The position numbers and the translations under genes were made by a program. The notes beneath the pieces are model-generated. The model saw only the letters and a list, made by a program, of their open reading frames with translations, was not told where the DNA came from and searched no databases. Shown in pieces: positions 45,518-53,770 of a stretch of DNA of 64,000 nucleotides. The stretch comes from Muribaculaceae bacterium. GTDB lineage: Bacteria; Bacteroidota; Bacteroidia; Bacteroidales; Muribaculaceae. Positions within the stretch are counted from its first letter, which is position 1. Every line of letters starts with the position of its first letter. The DNA is taken from NCBI GenBank assembly GCA_022509185.1, contig JAFLTS010000001.1:62001-126000 (forward strand), read 5' to 3'.

Positions 45518-47344
45518 ATGAAAACTAAACCGGATTTAGGTTTTTGGAAGCTTTGGAACCTGAGTTTCGGGTTCTTTGGAGTGCAAATTGCCTATGCCCT
45601 GCAAAGCGCTAATGTTTCGCGTATATTCACCACTATCGGTGCCGACCCTCACGATCTGAGTTATTTCTGGATTCTTCCTCCTCTTATGGGTCTTATAGTG
45701 CAACCGGTTGTGGGTATTTTCAGTGACCGCACCTGGAATCGATTCGGACGTCGTCTGCCATATCTGATCCTTGGTGCTACTATAGCCGTAATAGTAATGT
45801 GCCTCTTGCCTAATGCAGGAAGTTTTCACTTTACTGTTTCGAGTGCTATTTTATTCGGTCTTGTTGCCTTAATGCTCCTCGACACTTCTATAAATATGGC
45901 GATGCAGCCATTTAAGATGCTTGTGGGTGACATGGTAAATGAAAAACAAAAAGGACTTGCATATTCTATTCAAAGCTTTTTGTGTAACGCAGGTTCGGTT
46001 GTAGGTTTTATCTTCCCTATTTGCCTTGGATGGCTTGGTATGAAAAATACAGCTCCAACAGGAGTCGTGCCCGACACTGTAATTTGGGCTTTCTATATCG
46101 GTGCCGCCATACTCCTGCTTTGCGTTATTTATTCTCTGGTAAAGATCAAAGAGTGGCCTCCTCAAATTTATGACGAATACAATGGTATAACCAAAACCGA
46201 AGCTAAAGAAAAGAGCCCGGGAGTTGTGAAACTGCTTGTGAACGCTCCATCTACTTTCTGGACAGTAGGACTGGTGCAGTTCTTCTGTTGGTTCGCATTC
46301 CTCTTCTTATGGACTTATGCAACTAATACAGTGGCTCATAATGCTTTTAAAACTCCAACCACAACAAGCATTGTAGGTATAAATTATGAAGGTAGAACTT
46401 ATGGTGCCAACTATCTTCTTATCGATAAAGATGTCACTATAGTCGACCATGGTAAGCTTATGGTAGCCGGTGTGGAAGCAGGGGGAACTTTCTATAAAGG
46501 TGGCACAATCGTGGTGAACGGTACCGACACCATTGTAAGAAACCATGCTGTAGTTAGCAATGCCGAAGGTGTTGATAAAGTTAATTTCGGAGAAGTTTTA
46601 ACAGGTATTTCTTCTCTTAGTGTTGATGGGGAGAATATACCCGATTATTCTAATGCCACTCTTCAAGATTATCTTTCACGTATTGAAGGTCCCTTTAAAC
46701 TTACGGAAGCAGGAATTGTTGGAACTTCAGCCGATGGTAAAATATCTGTAGAAGATGCTAATACATATGAAATCGGTAATGCCGCTGCTTGTAATTATGA
46801 GACTAAAACTATTCTCAACTCTGCAACACCTCAATATAATGATGCAGGTAACTGGGTAGGCCTTCTTTATGCAGTGCAGGCTTTGGGATCGGTTTGTTGG
46901 GCTCTTCTGCTTCCCAAATTCAAGAGCCGCAAGCTTTCATATTCTTTGAGCTTGCTCTTAGCTGCCGGTGGTTTCATGATGTTGGCTTTCATAACCAATC
47001 AATGGATTCTCTTTGTTGCCTTTGTTTTGATTGGTTGCGGATGGGCTGCAATGCTGGCTTGGCCTTTCACTATCCTTACAAATTCGCTCAAGGGTGGTAA
47101 TATAGGTACTTACCTGGGACTTTTCAATGGCACTATCACAATACCTCAGATCGTAGCTGCTCTTGCCGGCGGTTGGATTCTTTCGTTGATGAGCCGTCCC
47201 GGACAATTGGCTCCGGAGTATATGATGATGTTTATTGCCGGAATTTCAATAGGTATCGGGGCTCTCTGTGTATTCGTGATACGTGAAAAATCAGGTGAAA
47301 AGACTCCTCCGGTTGAAACTCCTGTGATTAGCGATGAAATTTGA
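45518..47344 (+). CDS. SLC45-type MFS sugar transporter with 160-residue insertion
   Basis: 608 residues; typical relatives have about 440-460. The N-terminal part (WKLWNLSFGFFGVQIAYALQ, IVQPVVGIFSDRTWNRFGRR, MQPFKMLVGDMVNEKQKG) is the sucrose/maltose-type proton symporter of Bacteroidetes. After the seventh helix (WFAFLFLWTYATNTVAHN) an inserted segment, residues about 278-438, is rich in short beta strands (VTIVDHGKLMVAGVEAGGTF, GGTIVVNGTDTIV) before the family sequence resumes at DAGNWVGLLYAVQALGSVCW. The loop lies outside the cytoplasm, so the insertion is probably a periplasmic domain. The start is the ATG 6 bp after nfo. Confidence 0.88.
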   Translation: MKTKPDLGFWKLWNLSFGFFGVQIAYALQSANVSRIFTTIGADPHDLSYFWILPPLMGLIVQPVVGIFSDRTWNRFGRRLPYLILGATIAVIVMCLLPNAGSFHFTVSSAILFGLVALMLLDTSINMAMQPFKMLVGDMVNEKQKGLAYSIQSFLCNAGSVVGFIFPICLGWLGMKNTAPTGVVPDTVIWAFYIGAAILLLCVIYSLVKIKEWPPQIYDEYNGITKTEAKEKSPGVVKLLVNAPSTFWTVGLVQFFCWFAFLFLWTYATNTVAHNAFKTPTTTSIVGINYEGRTYGANYLLIDKDVTIVDHGKLMVAGVEAGGTFYKGGTIVVNGTDTIVRNHAVVSNAEGVDKVNFGEVLTGISSLSVDGENIPDYSNATLQDYLSRIEGPFKLTEAGIVGTSADGKISVEDANTYEIGNAAACNYETKTILNSATPQYNDAGNWVGLLYAVQALGSVCWALLLPKFKSRKLSYSLSLLLAAGGFMMLAFITNQWILFVAFVLIGCGWAAMLAWPFTILTNSLKGGNIGTYLGLFNGTITIPQIVAALAGGWILSLMSRPGQLAPEYMMMFIAGISIGIGALCVFVIREKSGEKTPPVETPVISDEI

Positions 47345-47357
47345 TCCGATACAATGA

Positions 47358-47537
47358 ATGGGTGTCGGTAAAGCTATAGGATTCGGACTCCTCTCCCTCT
47401 TATGGATATGGTTATGTACATCACTGATCATATCCGGAGGGGGATTGACTTTTAAAAATCTATTTCTGATTATTGCCTCCGGTATTATCATTTTTGTGCC
47501 TTTATGGAAAAAATATGTTAGAGGTAATCAAAAATAA
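47358..47537 (+). CDS. 59-residue membrane protein translationally coupled to dxs
   Basis: The frame begins at ATG 47358 and ends with TAA 47535-47537, overlapping the dxs ATG by one base (TAATG). The protein starts MGVGKAIGFGLLSLLWIWL and has two hydrophobic helices (about 6-24 and 34-50) with a basic end KKYVRG. An out-of-phase ATG four bases earlier stops after five codons. I recognise no family. The compact fit between the transporter stop (13 bp upstream) and dxs and the clear membrane topology argue for a real gene. Confidence 0.6.
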   Translation: MGVGKAIGFGLLSLLWIWLCTSLIISGGGLTFKNLFLIIASGIIIFVPLWKKYVRGNQK

Positions 47538-49465
47538 TGATAGAATCTATGGAAGACACTGAAAATTCCTTACTTTCTGCCATAAACAGTCCACAAGACC
47601 TCAAGAAACTCAAAGAGGAGGATTTACCACGGTTGTGCGAAGAAATCAGGGCCTACCTGATAGAACACCTTTCTGAAAATCCGGGACACTTTGCTTCAAG
47701 TATGGGGGCAGTAGACCTCATTGTGGCGTTACATTATGTTTTTGATACTCCTTACGATCGTCTCGTTTGGGATGTGGGTCATCAGGCCTATGCGCATAAG
47801 ATTTTGACCGGAAGAAAAGAAGAATTTAAAAACCACAGAACTTTAGGTGGAATCAGCGGATTTCCTAATCCGTTGGAAAGCGATGCTGATACTTTCATGG
47901 CCGGACATGCAGGCAACTCTATATCAGCGGGCCTTGGAATGGCTATTGCAGATAAATTAACTCCCGGGAATGAAAACCGTAAAACAGTAGCAGTTATCGG
48001 TGACGCTTCTATCAGTGGAGGACTTGCCTTTGAAGGTCTTAACAATGCTTCAAACCATCCTAACGACCTCCTCATTATCCTTAATGATAATGATATGAGC
48101 ATTGGAAATAATGTAGGAGGACTGCACGGGTATTTATCAGATCTAACTACTTCGGCCGGATATAATAAGCTCCGAAACAAAATGGCCATCTACCTTAAAA
48201 AACGCGGGCTTCTGACCGAAAACCGAAGAAGGGCGATTATACGTTTTAGCAACTCTGTGAAATCTTTGGTATCAAAAAAACAAAATATTTTTGAAGGTTT
48301 GAATATCAGATATTTCGGACCAATAGACGGGCATGATGTCGTGAAGCTTGTTAAAGTGCTCCGAGACATAAAGGATATGCACGGACCAAGATTATTGCAC
48401 TTATATACTATAAAAGGTAAAGGATATAAACCGGCTGAAAAAGATCCGACCATTTGGCATGCTCCCGGAAGGTTTGATCCTGATACAGGGGAAAGAATTA
48501 TAAAAACTGAAAAAGAAAAGACTCCGCTTTGGCAAGAGGTTTTTGGCCAAACACTTGTAGAGCTTGCTAAAAAAGATAAAAGAGTTGTAGGTATTACGGC
48601 AGCTATGCCCACAGGAACATCCTTGAATTTTCTTTTTGAAAAACTACCGGAAAGAGCTTTTGATGTGGGTATCTCCGAAGGCCACGCAGTTACTTTTGCA
48701 GGTGGTATGGCAGCGGCAGGGAAAAGACCTTTCGTGGCGATTTATTCTTCTTTCCTTCAGAGAGCTTACGATAATATTGTCCACGATGTGGCTATTGAAG
48801 GACTTCCCGTCACTTTCTGTATCGACAGAGCCGGGCTCGTGGGAGAAGATGGTGTTACTCACCATGGATTCTTCGACCTCCCCTATCTAAGTTGTATTCC
48901 CGGACTTAGTATAGCGGCTCCATCGGATGCTGAAACTTTAAGAAATCTGATGTTTTCTTCACTCGAAATGAATTCTCCTTTGGCTATTCGTTACCCGAGA
49001 GGAAAAACTAATAAATACCCGAAAGAGGCTCCTATGAAGAAACTTATTCCGGGAAAATCCAGATTAATCCGGGAAGGTAAAGACTCTAAAATAGCGATTC
49101 TTGCATTGGGAGCAGTTGTAAACAATGCCATTGAAGCAGCCTCAGAATTAGCCGGCAATGGTATCGAAACAGATGTATACGATATGATCTGGATGAAACC
49201 TTTAGATGAAGATCTGATTGTTGATCTGGCTCGTAAACATCAGTATATTATAACGATTGAAGACGGAGTGTTGAGAGGAGGTTTCGGGTCAGCGGTAAAC
49301 GATTTGATACAGAGAGAAGAAAGAAATCCGAAAATTGTCAATCTGGGTATTCCCGATGAGTGGATAATGCATGGAAAGGTCTCTGAACTCCAGCATAAAT
49401 GTGGATATGATAAAGAAGGAATCGTTAAAAGTGTAAGAGAAATCGTAGGAAAAACTGACGCCTGA
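47537..49465 (+). CDS. dxs: 1-deoxy-D-xylulose-5-phosphate synthase
   Basis: 642 residues, thiamine-diphosphate enzyme joining pyruvate and glyceraldehyde 3-phosphate; first step of the MEP isoprenoid pathway and source of DXP for thiamine and pyridoxal. Signatures: WDVGHQAYAHKILTGRK, GHAGNSISAGLGMA, VIGDASISGGLAFEGLNNA (ThDP motif, GDG replaced by the family's GDA) and LNDNDMSIGNNVG, then the transketolase-like EGHAVTFAGGMA and DRAGLVGEDGVTHHG. Start at 47537 overlaps the small upstream gene; its stop overlaps the trkA start. Confidence 0.97.
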   Translation: MIESMEDTENSLLSAINSPQDLKKLKEEDLPRLCEEIRAYLIEHLSENPGHFASSMGAVDLIVALHYVFDTPYDRLVWDVGHQAYAHKILTGRKEEFKNHRTLGGISGFPNPLESDADTFMAGHAGNSISAGLGMAIADKLTPGNENRKTVAVIGDASISGGLAFEGLNNASNHPNDLLIILNDNDMSIGNNVGGLHGYLSDLTTSAGYNKLRNKMAIYLKKRGLLTENRRRAIIRFSNSVKSLVSKKQNIFEGLNIRYFGPIDGHDVVKLVKVLRDIKDMHGPRLLHLYTIKGKGYKPAEKDPTIWHAPGRFDPDTGERIIKTEKEKTPLWQEVFGQTLVELAKKDKRVVGITAAMPTGTSLNFLFEKLPERAFDVGISEGHAVTFAGGMAAAGKRPFVAIYSSFLQRAYDNIVHDVAIEGLPVTFCIDRAGLVGEDGVTHHGFFDLPYLSCIPGLSIAAPSDAETLRNLMFSSLEMNSPLAIRYPRGKTNKYPKEAPMKKLIPGKSRLIREGKDSKIAILALGAVVNNAIEAASELAGNGIETDVYDMIWMKPLDEDLIVDLARKHQYIITIEDGVLRGGFGSAVNDLIQREERNPKIVNLGIPDEWIMHGKVSELQHKCGYDKEGIVKSVREIVGKTDA

Positions 49466-50799
49466 TGAAAATAGTGATTGCCGGAGCCGGTGAAGTAGGT
49501 ACACACCTTGCCAAGCTTCTCTCTAATGAGGAGCAGGATATTATCTTGCTTGATAGCGATCAAAGTAGGCTTGATGTTATAAATGATAACTACAACCTTA
49601 TGACTTGGAACGGTTCTACTTCTTCTTTTGAAACTTTGAGAGACGTAGGTGTAGCCAGTTCTGACCTTTATATTGCTGTTACCCCATACGAAACAAGAAA
49701 TATCACTTCGTGTGCCATAGCTAAACGCCTTGGAGCAAAAAAAACTATGGCCCGTATAGACAATCATGAATTCCTAAGAGAAAAAAACGGAAGAATCTTA
49801 AAAGAAATCGGAGTAGACAATCTTATTTACCCTGAAGATCTTGCAGCCGAAGAGATTGCTCGTTCCCTAGCTCATAACTGGGCAAGCTATTGGGGAGAAC
49901 TTCATGATGGAAAACTACTTTTGATCGGTGTGCGACTACACAATGATAATGCACTGATAAATCATAAATTGAGGGATCTTCCGGTTAAAACCCATGATTT
50001 TCACGTAGCCGCTATAAAAAGAAACAATTCTACCATCATTCCGGGTGGTAATGATGAAATTCTTTATGACGATACTGTCTATTTTATCACTACTCCCCCA
50101 TTCGTACAGGAAGTGATGGAATTATGCGGGAAGAAAAAGAGGGTGATAAAAAAGGCTCTGATTGTCGGAGGTTCAAGAATTACTCTTCGGTTTGCTTCTC
50201 GTTTTCATGATAAATACCATATAAAAATAATTGACAACGATCGCGAGCATTGCGAGGAAATGGCAACAATGCTGCCGGATTGCGAAATAGTTTTGGGCGA
50301 TGGCAGAGACGTGGAAGTATTGAAGGAAAATGATGTTGACCAATATGATGCGTTTCTTTCTCTCACTGATTCTTCTGAAACAAATATCCTTACCTGTATG
50401 TCTGCCCGTGAATTCGGTGTACCTAAGACCGTAGCAGATGTGGAAAACCTTCAGTTTGTCAGCCAGGCAGAAAATCTAAACATCGGCACAATCATAAATA
50501 AAAAAATTCTTGCTTCGAGTCATATATTCCAGATATTGCTTGACGCAGATGCCAGTACGGCAAAATGTCTTGCTTTAGCGGATGCCGAAGTGGCTGAGAT
50601 GCTGGTGAGACCGGGTGCCAAAATCACCAAGGGACTCGTAAAGGATCTGAAGCTTCCTCCGGGAATGACTCTCGCAGCGATGGTGAGAAACAATCAGGTT
50701 ACATTGGTAGGAGGTAATACTAAGATAGAACCCGGGGATTTTGTGGTAGTGTTCTGTCTTAACGGCACTATTTCCAAACTTGAGAAATGGTTCCACTGA
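49465..50799 (+). CDS. trkA: Trk potassium uptake regulatory protein TrkA
   Basis: 444 residues with two RCK units. Unit 1: MKIVIAGAGEVGTHLAKLL (NAD-binding GxGxxG) and a TrkA-C part; unit 2 begins RVIKKALIVGGSRITLRFAS, again with a TrkA-C end (GMTLAAMVRNNQVTLVGGNT). It binds nucleotides in the cytoplasm and gates TrkH. Its ATG overlaps the dxs stop by one base (TGATG) and the trkH ATG follows its stop by 1 base. dxs-trkA-trkH is a recurrent Bacteroidales order. Confidence 0.96.
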   Translation: MKIVIAGAGEVGTHLAKLLSNEEQDIILLDSDQSRLDVINDNYNLMTWNGSTSSFETLRDVGVASSDLYIAVTPYETRNITSCAIAKRLGAKKTMARIDNHEFLREKNGRILKEIGVDNLIYPEDLAAEEIARSLAHNWASYWGELHDGKLLLIGVRLHNDNALINHKLRDLPVKTHDFHVAAIKRNNSTIIPGGNDEILYDDTVYFITTPPFVQEVMELCGKKKRVIKKALIVGGSRITLRFASRFHDKYHIKIIDNDREHCEEMATMLPDCEIVLGDGRDVEVLKENDVDQYDAFLSLTDSSETNILTCMSAREFGVPKTVADVENLQFVSQAENLNIGTIINKKILASSHIFQILLDADASTAKCLALADAEVAEMLVRPGAKITKGLVKDLKLPPGMTLAAMVRNNQVTLVGGNTKIEPGDFVVVFCLNGTISKLEKWFH

Positions 50800-50800
50800 T

Positions 50801-52279
50801 ATGTCCGAAAAAACAAGACGTGCCTATATAAATTTCCGCATGTTATTGCGGGTGATTGGATGGCTTTTGACTATCGAAGCCTTCTTTATGCTGGCACCTT
50901 GTATTGTAGGGTTTATTTACGGTGAGCACAGTGGCATAAAATTTTTAATTTGTATTGGCATAACCCTTGGATCAGGGATTGGAATGGTTTCCTTAAAACC
51001 CAAAAGCCGGGAAATGGGAAAAAGGGAGGCTATAATTCTTACCGGTCTGACATGGTTGATTTTGTCGCTTTTCGGAATGTTGCCCTTCCTTTTCTGTGGT
51101 ACTCACATGTCAATTACTGATGCCTTCTTTGAAACCATGAGCGGGTTCACCACTACAGGTGCTTCTGTACTTGACACATTACATGGTGTCCCTCATTCCA
51201 TATTGTTATGGAGGTGTGTGGTACAATGGATCGGAGGTTTGGGTATTATTCTCTTTACCCTTGCTGTGCTTCCGATGCTAAATTATCAGGGAGGTATGCA
51301 ATTGTTTAATGCTGAAGTCACGGGTATCACTCATGATAAACTGCGTCCACGTGTGAGTTTCACAGCTCAAAGCCTTTGGGGGGTATATCTGATCCTCACC
51401 TTAATTTGCATCGGACTATTAAGTTTTTCCGAATTAGATATGTTTGATGCGGTATGCTATGGACTTTCGACCATGAGTACGGGAGGATTCGCCACCCAGG
51501 ATGCTTCTATTTCTGATTTAGGTAACTTATATATCAAGATTGTATTGATTATCTTTATGTTTATGGGCGGAGTTAACTTTTCTTTGCTCTATAAACTTGT
51601 TACCGGAAAATTCAAGGATTTTTTCCGTAATGAAGTAATTAGATGGTACATTATACTCATCCTCGGATTTGCTGTTATTCTTGCCTTAAATATTTTAGTG
51701 ACAGGATTAATGGAAAATATAGAGGATGTAACTATTGACCCTCTCTTCCAGACTGTATCCCTATTCTCTTCTACTGGACTTGTAGAGCCTGATTTCTATG
51801 ATTGGGGAGCGTTACCAGTTGTACTGCTAGTTATCATGATGCTTATGGGTGCTTGTGCAGGAAGCACCTCAGGTGGTGCTAAGATAGACAGGTTTGTAGT
51901 ATTATTCAAGTTTGTAAGAAACGAATTTCATAAACTGATGCATCCCAATGCAATCACTACGGTTACACTTAATGGTAAAGGTACTCCTCCCCCGGTTTTG
52001 ATGAAGACCCTTGCCTTCCTTTTCCTATATGTGGCCGTGATACTTCTCGGAGGCACATTCCTCGTGCTCATAGGATTACCTTTGAAAGATAGTTTCTTTA
52101 TTTCTTTATCTGCAGTTTCTAATACCGGCCTTGGAACGGATATTACCGGCATCAATGGAAACTTTGCATTGATTCCTGATGTAGCTAAATGGTTTGTTTC
52201 TTTCCTTATGCTCGTGGGCCGTCTTGAACTCTTTACAATTCTTATTCTTTTCTTCCCTTCTTTCTGGAGGAAAAAATAA
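50801..52279 (+). CDS. trkH: Trk potassium transporter membrane subunit TrkH
   Basis: 492 residues from the ATG at 50801; an upstream TTG at 50780 would overlap trkA and is not needed. Inner-membrane K+ channel-like transporter with four membrane-pore-membrane units; the filter loops with key glycines are visible: GFTTTGASVL, GLSTMSTGGFATQ, FSSTGLVEPDF and SNTGLGTDITG. The conserved WIGGLGIILFTLAVLP and CAGSTSGGAKI segments are present. The C-terminus reaches RLELFTILILFFPSFWRK as usual. Coupled to trkA. Confidence 0.96.
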   Translation: MSEKTRRAYINFRMLLRVIGWLLTIEAFFMLAPCIVGFIYGEHSGIKFLICIGITLGSGIGMVSLKPKSREMGKREAIILTGLTWLILSLFGMLPFLFCGTHMSITDAFFETMSGFTTTGASVLDTLHGVPHSILLWRCVVQWIGGLGIILFTLAVLPMLNYQGGMQLFNAEVTGITHDKLRPRVSFTAQSLWGVYLILTLICIGLLSFSELDMFDAVCYGLSTMSTGGFATQDASISDLGNLYIKIVLIIFMFMGGVNFSLLYKLVTGKFKDFFRNEVIRWYIILILGFAVILALNILVTGLMENIEDVTIDPLFQTVSLFSSTGLVEPDFYDWGALPVVLLVIMMLMGACAGSTSGGAKIDRFVVLFKFVRNEFHKLMHPNAITTVTLNGKGTPPPVLMKTLAFLFLYVAVILLGGTFLVLIGLPLKDSFFISLSAVSNTGLGTDITGINGNFALIPDVAKWFVSFLMLVGRLELFTILILFFPSFWRKK

Positions 52280-52290
52280 TTTTTTGTAAC

Positions 52291-52320
52291 AATATTTCTC
52301 ATATAGAAATATTAATTTTA
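52291..52320 (+). terminator. Possible weak terminator after trkH
   Basis: AATATTTC and GAAATATT with a 7-nt loop, followed by AATTTTA. AT-only stem, so weak; it nonetheless separates trkH from the TIR gene 99 bp downstream. Confidence 0.35.
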
Positions 52321-52378
52321 CACACTGTTTGATATATAATTTATTGTCAATTGATTTTTTACTGAATCAGTTTTTTGT

Positions 52379-53770
52379 ATGGCACGTAACATCGATCGTC
52401 GTATAAGAAGTGACCAGGATTTTAACCGCGGTTTGCTTGATGATATTTGCAACGGGAATTATGTCTTGCTTCTGGGTAGTGAAGTCATTCTGAATAAAGA
52501 GAAATTCCCGGAATCGAATGGTGATTCGGCAAGATATCTTTTGCAAAGTCTTATACAGACTCTACAGGTTGATCGTGGACTGAAAGATCCCGGCTGTTCC
52601 ACTTTCCCGGATTTCTTACGTGCCACAGGATTTGACCAGGCTAATGTGAAGAATTGGGTGCTTGATGAAATATTTAATTCCGGGTATGGAATAGAAGATG
52701 TCTCGGAAGATATCCTTAAACTACTTGCCACTAAATTCTTTCGTGTTGTAATGACCACAACTATCGATCCTTATCTGGAGTCAGTGATGGAATGGGTCTG
52801 GGGAAAAGACGGATTTAGAATAAGAAATATCTATGGCCAGAATGGTGTGGGTGATGATCTGCCGGTGGATGACGCACGCGGTAATGAATATTATGATGTC
52901 GAACCTACACTTTATTATGTTTTTGGAAAAGCAGACCTTAAAAACCCTTCAAATACATTTGTCTTAAGTGATATAGATATCATGAATTGTATCACCAAAT
53001 GGCTCGTTAATCCTCCTCGCCATTTGATGACATACTTGAATGAGAAAAGAATCATGGCTATAGGATGTAATCTAAATGACTGGTGCTTCCGGTTTTTCTG
53101 GTTTGCCATGAGAAATAAAGATGAGCAGATTTCCCGAATTGGAGATGTGGCTTTGCTTTTAGACACGGAAAATTCAGTGCCCGATAGAAACCTGATGAAG
53201 TATCTGGCGGAAACTATCAAAATTAGGGTGGAAGCTGATTCCGTAAAATTCCTCAAAAATCTTACAAATATGCTCGAAGAGGAAAAGATTGGTAATTCAG
53301 TTTTAGAAAATTCTTCTTTAGGTGAAATATTTATTTCCTACTCAGGTAAAGATTATCCTGTAGCACTTAAAATTTTCAAACGGCTAAAGGAAGCCGGATT
53401 TAAAGTGTGGCTCGACTATTATAAACTTTACACAGGAAGTGATTACGAGAAAAGAATCTATAATGCTATTCAGCAATGTAAGATATTTATTCCGCTGCTT
53501 TCTCCTAATATAGCGGCTGATTTCATTAATCCTCCTGACAGGAAACCCTATTATCAAGAAGAATGGGAAATTGCTACAGGAGAGAGTTTGGATAAAAAAG
53601 TTCTCCCGATAATTTTACCGGGCTATAAATTAGATCAGCCTTATCATCAGGATGTGCTTAAAAAATTAAACACTTCTTCAGCTTTCGATTGGAATAAGAA
53701 ACCATTTTCTTCCTTCATTGACGATTTACGACAAAATCTACCATCTAATTCTCATAAGTCTAAAAAATGA
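52379..53770 (+). CDS. SIR2-like (apparently degenerate) + TIR domain protein
   Basis: 463 residues, cytoplasmic. N-terminal two thirds are SIR2-like: NYVLLLGSEVILN near 29, a FFRVVMTTTIDPYLE segment near 124 where active homologues have TNYD, and YYVFGKADLKNPSNTFVLS near 179 where the catalytic His (HG) is expected. Both key residues (Asn and His) appear replaced, so the domain is probably non-catalytic. The C-terminal TIR domain (about 314-455) is well kept: EIFISYSGKDYPVALKIFKR, KVWLDYYKLYTGSDY, CKIFIPLLSPNI, and YYQEEWEIATGE with a Glu at the position of TIR NADase catalytic Glu. It overlaps the STAND gene by 4 bp. I infer NAD-cleaving effector or signal producer controlled by the STAND partner. 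Confidence 0.75.
   Translation: MARNIDRRIRSDQDFNRGLLDDICNGNYVLLLGSEVILNKEKFPESNGDSARYLLQSLIQTLQVDRGLKDPGCSTFPDFLRATGFDQANVKNWVLDEIFNSGYGIEDVSEDILKLLATKFFRVVMTTTIDPYLESVMEWVWGKDGFRIRNIYGQNGVGDDLPVDDARGNEYYDVEPTLYYVFGKADLKNPSNTFVLSDIDIMNCITKWLVNPPRHLMTYLNEKRIMAIGCNLNDWCFRFFWFAMRNKDEQISRIGDVALLLDTENSVPDRNLMKYLAETIKIRVEADSVKFLKNLTNMLEEEKIGNSVLENSSLGEIFISYSGKDYPVALKIFKRLKEAGFKVWLDYYKLYTGSDYEKRIYNAIQQCKIFIPLLSPNIAADFINPPDRKPYYQEEWEIATGESLDKKVLPIILPGYKLDQPYHQDVLKKLNTSSAFDWNKKPFSSFIDDLRQNLPSNSHKSKK

Noticed and set aside
52379..53770. Naming the SIR2-TIR gene Thoeris
   Set aside because: Thoeris has separate ThsA (SIR2-SLOG) and ThsB (TIR) proteins and no multi-pass STAND partner; here the SIR2 residues are lost and SLOG is not seen.
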